Source: Burkholderiales bacterium
GTDB taxonomy: Bacteria; Pseudomonadota; Gammaproteobacteria; Burkholderiales; Burkholderiaceae_C
Assembly (NCBI GenBank): GCA_016223165.1
Contig: JACRPO010000012.1
Coordinates: forward strand, 124,001 to 188,000
DNA: 64,000 bases
Reading direction: 5' to 3'
Shown here piece by piece: positions 43,252 through 52,099 of the stretch. Position 1 is the first letter of the stretch. Each line of letters starts with the position of its first letter. The translations under genes and the position numbers were made by a program. Below the pieces are notes generated by a model. The model saw nothing but the letters and a program-made list of their open reading frames with translations. It did no database searches and was not told the DNA's origin.

Positions 43252-44638
43252 GGACTTCTTCAAGGCGCTGCGCGGCAGCGATCTCGACGTCAGCCTGAAC
43301 GCGCAGATCGATGCCGCGCGCGCCACCGCGCTGGTCGGCTGGGGCGAGCGCGACCTGCTCAAGTCGGCGCTCGGCACGACGCTGGCCAAGACGCTGCCCG
43401 ACCGCGCGATCTTCGACGAGGCGTTCGACCGCTTCTTCCGCTTCGATTCGTTCGGCACCGGCCCGGCCGGCGCCGCGGGCGCCGCAACGGGGGCTGCGCA
43501 GCAGCCGCAGACACCACCGCAGGAAGGCAGCGGCCAGGGCAGCGGCGGCCCCGGCGGCTGCCAAGGCAGCGCGGGGCAGGCGCTGTCGCAGCTGCTGATG
43601 GCGGGCGACTCGGCTGCGCTTGCGCGGCGCATGCAGCAGGCCGCGCGCGACGTCGGCCTGACCGACATCTGGTTCTTCACCCAGAAAGGCCACTACACGC
43701 AGAAGATCCAGCAGGCGATGGGGCTCGAACTGCTCGACCGCGAGATCAGCGAGGCGCGCCGCCAGACGCTGGCGCCAAAGCGCCATGCCGACCTCGAGCT
43801 GGCGCGCAAGCGGCTCTTCAACGAAGTGCGCAACTTCGTCGAGCGCAAGCTCGCGCTCTACGGCACGGCGCCGACGCGCGAGCTGCACGACGAGTTCCTG
43901 CAGTCGCAGAAGCTGTCGAACATCGATCGCCGCGACTTCGCGCGCATGCACGAGATCGTGCGCAAGATCGCCCGCCGCCTGGCCGAGCGCCACGCCCGGC
44001 GCAAGCGCCGCGAGCAGCGCGGCCAGCTCGACTTCCGCCGCACCCAGCGCGCCAACGCGGCCTATGGTGGCGTGCTGTTCGAGACCCACTGGCGCAGCAC
44101 GCGCATCGAGCGGCCCAAGGTGGTGGCGATCTGCGACGTGAGCGGCTCGGTGCGCCAGTACGCGCGCTTCCTGCTGCTGTTCCTCTACAGCCTGGACGAG
44201 CTGCTGTCCGATGTGCAGTCGTACGCGTTCACCAACCACCTCGTCGACGTGAGCGCCACGTTCGAGTCGCTGCCGGTCGAGCAGGCGGTCGACAAGGTGA
44301 TGCATGCGGTCGGCGGCTCGGGCACCGACTACGGCCAGATGCTGCTCGACCTGGACGAGCAGCTGATGCACCGCATCGACCACCGCACGACGGTGCTGGT
44401 GCTCGGCGACGCGCGCAACAACCGCGGCGAGGCGCGCAGCGACATCATGAAGACGCTCTACGGCCGCGCCCGCCGCGTCATCTGGCTCAACCCCGAGCCG
44501 CGTTCGTTCTGGGGCCTGGGCGATTCGGAGATGAAGCGCTACGCCCCATACTGCCACATCGCGCGCGAGTGCAATTCGCTGCGCCACCTCGAGCGCACGC
44601 TCGACGATCTGCTGCGCGCCAACAGCGCCAGCGCCTGA
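43235..44638 (+). CDS. CoxE-like VWA-domain protein (467 aa)
   Basis: An N-terminal helical region, then a Gln/Gly/Pro-rich linker (residues about 75-115), then a basic helical stretch. The C-terminal von Willebrand A domain has the MIDAS motif DVSGS, a second site in GGSGTDYGQML, and VLGDARNNRGEAR. This is the standard partner of MoxR in Burkholderiales (CoxD/CoxE-like pair). The client is unknown; the acyl-CoA enzymes around it are the only contextual hint. Confidence 0.9.
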   Translation: MQATLEDFFKALRGSDLDVSLNAQIDAARATALVGWGERDLLKSALGTTLAKTLPDRAIFDEAFDRFFRFDSFGTGPAGAAGAATGAAQQPQTPPQEGSGQGSGGPGGCQGSAGQALSQLLMAGDSAALARRMQQAARDVGLTDIWFFTQKGHYTQKIQQAMGLELLDREISEARRQTLAPKRHADLELARKRLFNEVRNFVERKLALYGTAPTRELHDEFLQSQKLSNIDRRDFARMHEIVRKIARRLAERHARRKRREQRGQLDFRRTQRANAAYGGVLFETHWRSTRIERPKVVAICDVSGSVRQYARFLLLFLYSLDELLSDVQSYAFTNHLVDVSATFESLPVEQAVDKVMHAVGGSGTDYGQMLLDLDEQLMHRIDHRTTVLVLGDARNNRGEARSDIMKTLYGRARRVIWLNPEPRSFWGLGDSEMKRYAPYCHIARECNSLRHLERTLDDLLRANSASA

Positions 44639-44652
44639 ACGGGCCGCTGCAC

Positions 44653-46311
44653 ATGGTCCGCCCGACTCTCCAACTGCATCCGGCGCGCACGCCGGTCCAG
44701 CCGCGGCCGGCGGCCACGCTGCTGTGGCTGCGCGATGCCGAAGCTGGGCCCGAGGTGCTGCTGACGCGGCGCTCGCCGAACGCCAGCTTCCTGCCCGGGG
44801 TGTTCGTGTTTCCCGGTGGCCGCGTCGATGAGGCCGACGCGGCGGCCGCCGACCTGGTGGCGCCGGCCGCTGCCGCGCTTCCGCACCTTGCCGCCGCGGT
44901 GGCGGCGCTGCGTGAAAGCTTCGAAGAGCTCGGCGTGCTGCACGCGCACGACGCCGCCGGCCGCCCGGTGAACGCACAGGCGCTCGCCCAGCTGCGGCGC
45001 CACGAGCCGCTGCACCCGCAACTGCGCGCCAGTGGCCTGCGCCTGGCCGCCGACGCGCTGCGCGTGGCGGTGCGCTGGACCACCGACCGCGATGTGCAGC
45101 CGCGCCGCTTCGACACGCTGTTCCTCGTCGGCCGCATGCCCGATGGCCAGGCGCCGGTGGCCGACGACGCCGAACAGTTCGAGCCGGTGTGGCTGCGCGC
45201 CGCCGACGCACTGGCGCGCCACGAGGCTGGCACGCTGCCGATGATCTTCCCGACCCTGCGCACGCTGCGCTGGCTGGCCGGGTTCGCCAGCGTCGAGGCG
45301 GTGCTCGCCGCCTGCGCCGGCGGCCGGCCGCTGTGGGAGTCGTGCCCGCGCGGCGCGTTCGTCGGCGGCAAGCCGCAGCGCTACATGGAGACCGACCTGC
45401 CCTTCGGCGAACTCGAACTGGTCTGCCCCGACGGGCACATGCTGCATGCGCTCGACTGGCAGAGCGAGCGGCCGGTGCAGTTGCTGCGCCACCTGTGGCG
45501 CTTCACCGCGCCCAACCCCGGCGTGATGACCGGGCCGGGGACGAACTGCTACCTCCTCGGCAGCCCGGCGGCCGGCTACCTCGTGATCGACCCCGGGCCG
45601 CCGGACGACGCGCACGTCGCGCGCCTGGTCGAGTTCACCGGCGGCAAGGTGCAGACCATCGTCTGCACGCATTCGCATCCCGACCATTCGCCCGCCGCGC
45701 GTCCGCTGGCGCAGGCCTGCGAGGCCGCGACTGGCCGCCGCCCCCCGATCCTCGGCCTGCCGTCCGAGGCGACGGCGCGGGCGCATTCGGAGTTCACCCC
45801 CGACCGCGTGCTCGCCGACGGCGAACGCGTCGTGCTCGACGATCCCGAGCACCGCGTGACGCTACGCGCCGTGCACACGCCGGGCCATGCCGCCAACCAC
45901 CTGTGCCTGGTGCTCGAGGAAGACGGCCTGCTGTTCTCCGGCGACCACGTGCTCAACGGCAGCACCACGGTGATCGACCCGCCCGACGGCAACATGGCCG
46001 CGTACATCGATTCGCTCGACCGCCTGCTGCAGGAGTGCGAGCACCACGACATCCGCTTCATCCTGCCGGCGCACGGCCACGTCATCGGCTCGGCGCCGCA
46101 GGCCATCGCGTGGCTGAAGGCGCACCGGCTGGCGCGCGAGGCCAAGGTGCTGGCGGCGATGCGCGAGCGCCCCGACGGCGGCCCCGACGACTGGGTGCCG
46201 GTCGCTTACGCCGACACGCCGAAGCCGCTCTGGCCGGTGGCCAAGCGCTCGCTGCTCGCGCACGTCGAGCGCATCGAGGCGCTCGGACTCGCGCGCCCGC
46301 AACGCCTGTGA
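44653..46311 (+). CDS. NUDIX - metallo-beta-lactamase fusion hydrolase (552 aa)
   Basis: Residues about 15-230 are a NUDIX-like domain: VLLTRRSPNASFLPGVFVFP, GGRVDEAD, then RESFEELGVLHAHD. The NUDIX box G-x5-E-x7-REUxEE-x-G is therefore split by an insert. Residues about 270-540 are a metallo-beta-lactamase fold: CTHSHPDHSPAARPL (HxHxDH), HTPGHAANHLCLVL, LLFSGDHVLNGS and ILPAHGHVIG. Such fusions occur in Burkholderiales beside acyl-CoA genes and may hydrolyse CoA-type or related thioesters; that is inference. Start at 44653, 14 bases after the VWA stop. Confidence 0.85.
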   Translation: MVRPTLQLHPARTPVQPRPAATLLWLRDAEAGPEVLLTRRSPNASFLPGVFVFPGGRVDEADAAAADLVAPAAAALPHLAAAVAALRESFEELGVLHAHDAAGRPVNAQALAQLRRHEPLHPQLRASGLRLAADALRVAVRWTTDRDVQPRRFDTLFLVGRMPDGQAPVADDAEQFEPVWLRAADALARHEAGTLPMIFPTLRTLRWLAGFASVEAVLAACAGGRPLWESCPRGAFVGGKPQRYMETDLPFGELELVCPDGHMLHALDWQSERPVQLLRHLWRFTAPNPGVMTGPGTNCYLLGSPAAGYLVIDPGPPDDAHVARLVEFTGGKVQTIVCTHSHPDHSPAARPLAQACEAATGRRPPILGLPSEATARAHSEFTPDRVLADGERVVLDDPEHRVTLRAVHTPGHAANHLCLVLEEDGLLFSGDHVLNGSTTVIDPPDGNMAAYIDSLDRLLQECEHHDIRFILPAHGHVIGSAPQAIAWLKAHRLAREAKVLAAMRERPDGGPDDWVPVAYADTPKPLWPVAKRSLLAHVERIEALGLARPQRL

Positions 46312-46324
46312 CAGGAACCCGACC

Positions 46325-46816
46325 GTGACCGATCAGCCCCCCCTTCCCCCCGAAGTCGTCAAAGCCTTCTGGCAACGCTGGGGCAGCAACACCTTCCTCA
46401 GCGCACAGGGACTGGAGCTGGAGCTCGGCAGCATCGGGCGCGCCATCGTCCACCTTCGCCAGCCGACCGCCGTGCAGCGCGGCGGCGGCGGCTCGGCCGA
46501 CGTGATCAACGGCGGCGTCATCGCCTACATGTTCGACGCCGCGCTCGGCTGCGCGATCGCGTCCGCCAACCTGGCGCGGCCGGAGATGCGGGAGATCGAC
46601 CCCGGTGCCTTGCGCCAGTCGACGATCAACCTCGACATCTGCTACGTCGATGCCGCCGCCGGCGCACGCTTCGAGGCGCACGGCAGGGTCGTGCGCTCGC
46701 GCCGCAGCCTGGCCTTCGCGGAGGGCGAGCTGCTCGACGAGCACGGGCGCGTGTGTGCCACCGCCAAGGGCATCTGGCGCGTGTTCTGGCCGCGCCCGAC
46801 CGGCGCCGCCGGCTGA
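46325..46816 (+). CDS. PaaI-type hotdog thioesterase (163 aa)
   Basis: A GTG start preceded by AGGA, 13 bases after the NUDIX-MBL stop. Hotdog fold; the active-site loop reads DVINGGVIAYMFDAALGCAI, so the usual HGG is NGG. Further strands are INLDICYVDAAAGARFEAHG and SRRSLAFAEGELLDEHGRVC. It would release CoA from short or branched acyl-CoA products. Precedes the AtuA-family gene by 40 bases. Confidence 0.85.
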   Translation: MTDQPPLPPEVVKAFWQRWGSNTFLSAQGLELELGSIGRAIVHLRQPTAVQRGGGGSADVINGGVIAYMFDAALGCAIASANLARPEMREIDPGALRQSTINLDICYVDAAAGARFEAHGRVVRSRRSLAFAEGELLDEHGRVCATAKGIWRVFWPRPTGAAG

Positions 46817-46856
46817 CCCAGGCCTTCACCGACACCTCGCGAAAGGATTCATCCGC

Positions 46857-48638
46857 ATGAGCAAGAGCACCCTCCGCATCGGCTGCGCCTCCGGCTTCTG
46901 GGGCGACACCGAGTTCTCCGCCGCGCAGCTCGTCGAGCACGGCGACATCGACGTGCTGGTCTTCGACTACCTGGCCGAGATCACGATGTCGCTGCTGATT
47001 CGCGCCCGCGCGAAGGATCCGACGCAGGGCTACGCGCCGGACTTCGTCGCCACGATGAAGCCGCTGATGAAGCAGCTCAAGGCGCGCGGCATCCAGGTGG
47101 TCGCCAACGCCGGCGGCGTGAACCCGTCGGCCTGCCGCGATGCGCTCGTGGCCGCCGCCGCCGCCGAAGGCGTGGACCTGAAGATCGCCGCGGTGCTCGG
47201 CGACGACCTGATGCCGCAGGTCGAGGCCCTGCGTGCTGCCGGCACGAAGGAGATGTTCTCCGGCGCACCCTTTCCGCCCAAGGTGATGAGCGCCAACGCC
47301 TACCTCGGCGCGTTCCCGATCGCCGCCGCGCTCGCCGCCGGCGCCGACATCGTGGTCACCGGCCGCTGCGTGGACAGCGCGGTGACGCTGGCGCCGCTGA
47401 TCGCGCGTTTCGGCTGGACCGCCGACGACCTCGACAAGCTCGCGCAGGGCAGCCTGGCCGGCCACCTGATCGAGTGCGGCACGCAAACCACCGGCGGCAA
47501 CTACACCGACTGGGCCAGCGTGCCCGGCTGGGACGACATGGGCTTTCCGATCGCCGAGTGCCGCGCCGACGGCAGCTTCGTCATCACCAAGCCGCCGGGC
47601 ACCGGCGGGCTGGTCTGCCCGTCCACGGTCGGCGAGCAGATGCTCTACGAGATCGGTGATCCGCGCGCCTACATCCTGCCCGACGTGGTGTGCGACTTCA
47701 CTGCCGTGACGCTCACCCAGACCGGGCCGGACCGTGTGGAGGTCAAAGGCGCGCGTGGCCGCCCGCCCACCGACCAAGCCAAGGTGAGCGTGACGTATGC
47801 CGACGGCTTCCGCGCGCTGAGCCTGTTCATGATCGGCGGCATCGACGCCGGCGCGAAGGCGCGCCGCGCCGGCGCCGCGATGCTCGCGCGCATGCGGCGC
47901 AAGTACGCCGAGCGCGGCTGGGGCGACTTCACCGAGGCCAGCGTCGAGGCGATCGGCGCCGAGGACTCCTACGGTCCGCAGGCCAAGGTGTCGGCGCGCG
48001 AGGTCATGCTCAAGGTCGGCGTGCGCCACCCGCTGAAGGACGCGCTCGAGCTGTTCTCGCGCGAGGTGGCGCCGATGGCGCTGATGTCGGCGCCGGCGAT
48101 CACCGGCTTCACCGGCGGGCGGCCGAAGGTGCAGCCGGTGGTGCGGCTGTTCTCGTGCCTGGTGCCGAAGTCGCAGCTGGCCGTGAGCATCGACATGGGC
48201 GCGCAGAAGGTTGCGGCACCCGCGCTCGCCGGCGTGCGCTTCGACCCGGCCGCGCTGCCCGCGGTGGGTGGCCCGTTGCCCGCGGCCGATGCCTTCGCCC
48301 GCGGCAGCCGCAGCGTGCCGCTGGTGCAGCTGGCCTGGGGCCGCAGCGGCGACAAGGGCGACTCGGCCAACATCGGCATCATCGCGCGCAAGCCCGAGTT
48401 CCTGCCCTTCATCCGCGCCGCGATCACCGAGCAGGCGGTGGCGCGCTGGTTCGCGCACCTGGCCCGCGGCGAAGTGCGCCGCTACGACCTGCCCGGCACG
48501 CACGCGCTGAACTTCACGCTGCAGGAGGCGCTCGGCGGCGGCGGCATCGCGTCGGTGCGCATGGACTCGCAGGGCAAGGCCTACGCGCAGATGCTGCTCG
48601 ACCATCCCGTCACCATTCCGGCCGACCTCGCCGTCTGA
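46857..48638 (+). CDS. AtuA family protein (acyclic terpene utilisation) (593 aa)
   Basis: DUF1446/AtuA family. The main domain includes RIGCASGFWGDTEFSAAQLV, VVANAGGVNPSACRDAL, VVTGRCVDSAVTLAPLIARF, ECGTQTTGGNYTDW and FRALSLFMIGGIDAGAKARR. A C-terminal AtuA-like domain contains LAWGRSGDKGDSANIGIIAR and RRYDLPGTHALNFTLQEALG. The family is named after the Pseudomonas citronellol/geraniol operon; its biochemical role was not assigned when named. GAAAGGA precedes the ATG. Its presence next to a methylcrotonyl/geranyl-type carboxylase supports an isoprenoid-type acyl-CoA route. Confidence 0.9.
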   Translation: MSKSTLRIGCASGFWGDTEFSAAQLVEHGDIDVLVFDYLAEITMSLLIRARAKDPTQGYAPDFVATMKPLMKQLKARGIQVVANAGGVNPSACRDALVAAAAAEGVDLKIAAVLGDDLMPQVEALRAAGTKEMFSGAPFPPKVMSANAYLGAFPIAAALAAGADIVVTGRCVDSAVTLAPLIARFGWTADDLDKLAQGSLAGHLIECGTQTTGGNYTDWASVPGWDDMGFPIAECRADGSFVITKPPGTGGLVCPSTVGEQMLYEIGDPRAYILPDVVCDFTAVTLTQTGPDRVEVKGARGRPPTDQAKVSVTYADGFRALSLFMIGGIDAGAKARRAGAAMLARMRRKYAERGWGDFTEASVEAIGAEDSYGPQAKVSAREVMLKVGVRHPLKDALELFSREVAPMALMSAPAITGFTGGRPKVQPVVRLFSCLVPKSQLAVSIDMGAQKVAAPALAGVRFDPAALPAVGGPLPAADAFARGSRSVPLVQLAWGRSGDKGDSANIGIIARKPEFLPFIRAAITEQAVARWFAHLARGEVRRYDLPGTHALNFTLQEALGGGGIASVRMDSQGKAYAQMLLDHPVTIPADLAV

Positions 48639-48697
48639 ACGGCGGCTGCTCGCACACCCTCGCAAACACTCGCACACTCTCGCGAAAGGGACCGTCG

Positions 48698-49894
48698 ATG
48701 AACACCCAGACCACGCCGAGCGGCCGCACCACGGCCTCGTCGATCATCCAGTCGCGCGTGCGCGACATCCAGGAAGCCGCGCGCGGCGTCACCAAGCAGT
48801 TCCCGCGCAGCTACATCCTGCAGTGCATCAAGGAAGACCGCTTCCCCGACGAGCTGTGGCAGGCGCTCGGCAAGTTCGGCCTGCTCGGCCTGTCGATCCC
48901 CGAGGAGCACGGCGGCTCCGGCGGCGGCGTGCTCGAGATCACCGCGCTCAACGAGGCGCTCGCGCTGGCCGGCGTGCCGACGCTCTTCCTCGTCGTCACC
49001 GGCCTGGCACGGGTGCCGATCGTGCGCAACGGCACCAAGGAGCAGATCGCGAAATACGTGACGCCCACCTGCACCGGCGAGAAGAAGATGTGCTTCGCGA
49101 TCACCGAGCCGAACGCCGGCACCAACAGCTTCTCGATGTCGACGCTGGCCACGCGCAACGCCGACGGCGGCTGGACGCTGAACGGCCAGAAGGTCTTCAT
49201 CTCCGGCGCGCGCGACGCCGACTACATGCAGGTGGTGGCGCGCACCACCAAGGCCGGCGAGGTGAAGCACCGCACCGAGGGCATGTCGCTGTTTGTGCTG
49301 GACATGAAGACGCCGGGCATCAAGCTGCAGCAGCTCAACATCCAGGTCGAGACCGCCGAGCGCCAGTACATGGTGTTTTTCGACAACGTCAAGCTGCCGG
49401 CCGACGCGGTGATCGGCGAGCCCGGCAAGGGCGCCAAGCTGATGTTCGAGGGCCTGAACTCCGAGCGGCTGCTGGCTGCGGGGGCGGCGCTGGGCCTGGG
49501 CGACTACGCGCTGTCCAAGGCGGTGGCGTACGCCAAGGACCGCAAGCCCTTCGGCAAGCCCATCGGCAGCTACCAGGCCCTGCAGCATCGGCTGGCGCTG
49601 GCCAAGGCCGAGATCGAGGCGGCGCGCCTGATGACCTACGACGCCGCCGACCGCTTCGACAACGGCGAGGACGCCGGCGCGCACGCCAACATGGCCAAGC
49701 TGCTGGCCTCGCGCGCGGCGGTCGCGGCGATCGAGGGCACGCTGCAGGTCCACGGCGGCTACGGCTTCGACCGCGACTACGACGTGGTGACGCTGTGGCC
49801 GATGATCCGCCTGCTCGAGATCGCGCCGATCAACAACGAGATGCTGATGAACTACGTCGGCGAGCACGTGCTGGGGCTGCCCAAGTCGTACTGA
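48698..49894 (+). CDS. Acyl-CoA dehydrogenase (398 aa)
   Basis: ATG at 48698 with GAAAGGGA upstream. Full-length: IPEEHGGSGGGVLEITALNE, CFAITEPNAGTNSFSMSTLA, NGQKVFISGARDADYMQVVA, LQVHGGYGFDRDYDVVTLWP. It belongs to the same subgroup as the dehydrogenase at 32696, with IAPINNEMLMNYVGEHVLGL in place of the C-terminal YEGT; GLNSERLLAAG carries the alternative Glu. A second, nearly identical copy of its last 46 codons survives at 55777-55917. Confidence 0.93.
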   Translation: MNTQTTPSGRTTASSIIQSRVRDIQEAARGVTKQFPRSYILQCIKEDRFPDELWQALGKFGLLGLSIPEEHGGSGGGVLEITALNEALALAGVPTLFLVVTGLARVPIVRNGTKEQIAKYVTPTCTGEKKMCFAITEPNAGTNSFSMSTLATRNADGGWTLNGQKVFISGARDADYMQVVARTTKAGEVKHRTEGMSLFVLDMKTPGIKLQQLNIQVETAERQYMVFFDNVKLPADAVIGEPGKGAKLMFEGLNSERLLAAGAALGLGDYALSKAVAYAKDRKPFGKPIGSYQALQHRLALAKAEIEAARLMTYDAADRFDNGEDAGAHANMAKLLASRAAVAAIEGTLQVHGGYGFDRDYDVVTLWPMIRLLEIAPINNEMLMNYVGEHVLGLPKSY

Positions 49895-49909
49895 ACTGAA
49901 CGCGAGCCG

Positions 49910-50731
49910 GTGCAAGCGCACGTCTTCTCGGCGGGCGGACGTCGGCTCGCCGCCAGCACCTGGGGCCGCGTGGACGGCGGCGACCCGGTGGTGGTGATGC
50001 TGCACGGCGGCCTCGACTGCACCAGCACCTGGAAAGACCTGCCGGAGGCGATCGCGCAAGCCACCGGCCTGGCCGTGCTGTCCTACGACCGCTGGGGCTA
50101 CGGCGGCTCGGAGCCTTTCGCCGGCGGCCGCGAGCGCTCGTACCGCTTCGCGGAGGCCGGGCCGGTGTTCGGCGATCTGCTGAGCCACTTCGGCATCCGG
50201 CAGGCGGTCCTGTTCGGCCACAGCGATGGCGGCGCGATGTCGCTGCTGGCCGCCGCCGCGCATCCCGACGCCGTGCTCGGCGTGTGCGCCTGCTCGCCGA
50301 CGATCGCGCTCGACGAGCACATGGTGTGGGCCATGGGCGGCGCCCGCGAGGCCTACGAGCGCGGCGGGCTGCGCGAGAAGCTGGCGCGCCACCACGGCGA
50401 CAAGACCGACGCCATGTTCTGGGCCTGGTACACGCCGTGGGCCGACCCGGCCGCCGTGCAGTGGACGATGGCGCCGCAGGTGGCCGAGGTGCGCTGCCCG
50501 GTCGCGGCGATCTTCGGCCAGGCCGACGACTACGGCTGGCGGCCGAGCGCGCGCGTGCTGGTCGAGCACGGCCGCATGCCGCTCGAGATGCACGCGCTGA
50601 CCGGCGTCGGGCACGACCCGCAGCACCGCGCCCGCCCGGTGGTGCTCGATGCCTTCATGCGCCTGCTCGCAGCGGCAACCGGCCGCCGCGCCGCGCCGAC
50701 GCGATCACCGACCACGACGCAGAGACCATGA
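49910..50731 (+). CDS. Alpha/beta-hydrolase (273 aa)
   Basis: GTG start 15 bases after the dehydrogenase stop. Oxyanion motif LHGGLDCTSTW, nucleophile elbow GHSDGGAMSLL, acid region FGQADDYGW and catalytic His in GVGHDPQHR. A soluble esterase or C-C hydrolase. It overlaps the remnant of an SDR gene by 4 bases. Substrate unknown. Confidence 0.88.
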   Translation: MQAHVFSAGGRRLAASTWGRVDGGDPVVVMLHGGLDCTSTWKDLPEAIAQATGLAVLSYDRWGYGGSEPFAGGRERSYRFAEAGPVFGDLLSHFGIRQAVLFGHSDGGAMSLLAAAAHPDAVLGVCACSPTIALDEHMVWAMGGAREAYERGGLREKLARHHGDKTDAMFWAWYTPWADPAAVQWTMAPQVAEVRCPVAAIFGQADDYGWRPSARVLVEHGRMPLEMHALTGVGHDPQHRARPVVLDAFMRLLAAATGRRAAPTRSPTTTQRP

Positions 50732-51071
50732 GCGCGACACGCACCTTGAAGGGCCGCCCGCCCTTCATCACGGGCGCCGGTCGCGGCATCGGGCTCGCGG
50801 TGGCCAGGCGGGCTGCCACCCGCACGTGCCGAACATGAGCCGCCCTTGAACATGCGCGAGCACAGGTTCAAGGACCACCTCGCCTACCCCAACCACGGCG
50901 AAGTACGGCATGAGCGAATGCACGCTGGGGCATGCCGGCGAACTGCGCTCGCACGGCATCGCCATCAGCAGCCTGTGGCCGGTGCTCGCCGCGCGCGGCG
51001 TGTCCGATGCGGATCGCTGCGCGGTGGAGCCGGGAACTCGAGAGCCTTCGCCGGACCTGTTCGTCGACTGA
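50728..51071 (+). pseudogene. Decayed short-chain dehydrogenase (SDR) gene
   Basis: Two pieces of one SDR gene remain. The start (50728-50820) encodes LKGRPPFITGAGRGIGLAVA, the nucleotide-binding glycine motif. A second piece, in another frame (about 50880-51071), encodes TTAKYGMSECTLG, including the YxxxS/K region, and RSHGIAISSLWP near the SDR C-terminus. Roughly 100-150 codons between them are gone. It sits at the end of the operon, overlapping the hydrolase stop (ATGA). The SLWP ending is typical of SDRs beside acyl-CoA carboxylase clusters. Confidence 0.75.
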
Positions 51072-51085
51072 CCTGACTGCACGGT

Positions 51086-52009
51086 TCACGGGTCGAAGCC
51101 CGAACCTGCGCCGAATAGTCGCGCGACCAGGGCACGCAGCCAGCGGCTGCGGGGATCTTGATGGAAGCGCCTGTGCCAGTGCTGCCGCACCTGGTAGCGC
51201 GGCAGCGCGTAGGGCGGCGGCAGCGCGACGATCCGGCCGGTGCGCGCCAGCACCGCGCCCAGCCCGGCGGGCACCGTAGCGACCAGATCGGTTCCCTCGA
51301 GGATGCCGGGCAGCGTCAGGAAGTGCGTCGTGCGCAGGCGCACGCGCCGGTGGATGCCGTGGCGCGCGAAGTATCGTTCGCCGATCTCCTGGCTGTGCAC
51401 CGGCGCCTCGACGACGACATGCTCGAGGGCACCGAAGTCGGCACGCGACAAGCCGTTCGCGCAGCGGTGGCCGGTGCGCAGCAGGCAGCAGAACCCGTGC
51501 ATGAACAACCGCTGCTGCACCAGCGCGCTGCCGGTCAGATCGGGGAAGTAGCCGACCGCGAGGTCGGCGGCACCCGACTCCAGCGCCGCCTCGAGCCGCG
51601 AGTGCTCGTGGCCCAGCGCGCGCACGCTGGCCAGCGGCGCCTCCTGGCGCAGCGCGCTCAGCAGGCGCGGCAGGAACAGCGATTGCGCGACGTCGGCCAT
51701 CGCGAAGCGGAACTCCGTCGGAGTCTGCGCCGCCGGATCGAAGCGCGGCACCGCGAGCACCCGCCGTTGCACCGCCTCGAGGATCGCGCGTGCCTCGGCG
51801 ACGACCAGCGCGCCGCGCGCCGTCGGCTCCATGCCTCGCGACGTGCGAACGAACATCGGGTCGCCGAATTGCAGGCGCAGGCGGCCGAGCGCGGTGCTCA
51901 GGCCCGGCTGGCTCATGTGCATCGCGAGCGCGGCGCGCGTCACGCTGCGCGCATCGGCGATGGCCACCGCCACGGCCAGCAGGTTGAGGTCGAACGGATG
52001 CCGGATCAT
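51086..52009 (-). CDS. LysR-family transcriptional regulator (307 aa)
   Basis: N-terminal winged helix (FDLNLLAVAVAIADARSVTR, then AALAMHMSQPGLSTALGRLR) and a periplasmic-binding-like effector domain (FRFAMADVAQSLFLPRLLSA, then AADLAVGYFPDL). Divergent from the fumarylacetoacetase-like gene with 90 bases between them, the usual layout for a LysR activator and its target. The HPFDLNLL start is that of the NahR/LinR-like group that controls aromatic degradation. Confidence 0.92.
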   Translation of the reverse strand: MIRHPFDLNLLAVAVAIADARSVTRAALAMHMSQPGLSTALGRLRLQFGDPMFVRTSRGMEPTARGALVVAEARAILEAVQRRVLAVPRFDPAAQTPTEFRFAMADVAQSLFLPRLLSALRQEAPLASVRALGHEHSRLEAALESGAADLAVGYFPDLTGSALVQQRLFMHGFCCLLRTGHRCANGLSRADFGALEHVVVEAPVHSQEIGERYFARHGIHRRVRLRTTHFLTLPGILEGTDLVATVPAGLGAVLARTGRIVALPPPYALPRYQVRQHWHRRFHQDPRSRWLRALVARLFGAGSGFDP

Positions 52010-52043
52010 CGCTTCGGCAGATGCCCGGTATCGCCCGCAGGCG

Positions 52044-52087
52044 TTGGTGGGATGCTGCGCCGCGGACTATATTCCTCGAAGCTTCGA
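52044..52087 (+). promoter_or_regulatory. Promoter with adjacent 12-bp palindrome
   Basis: TTGGTG and TATATT with an 18-base spacer, followed 2 bases later by the perfect palindrome TCGAAGCTTCGA (52076-52087). It lies between the LysR gene and its divergent neighbour, 13 bases before the latter's ATG. A likely control point for the 52-55 kb operon. Confidence 0.5.
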
Positions 52088-52099
52088 TGAACGCGACGC

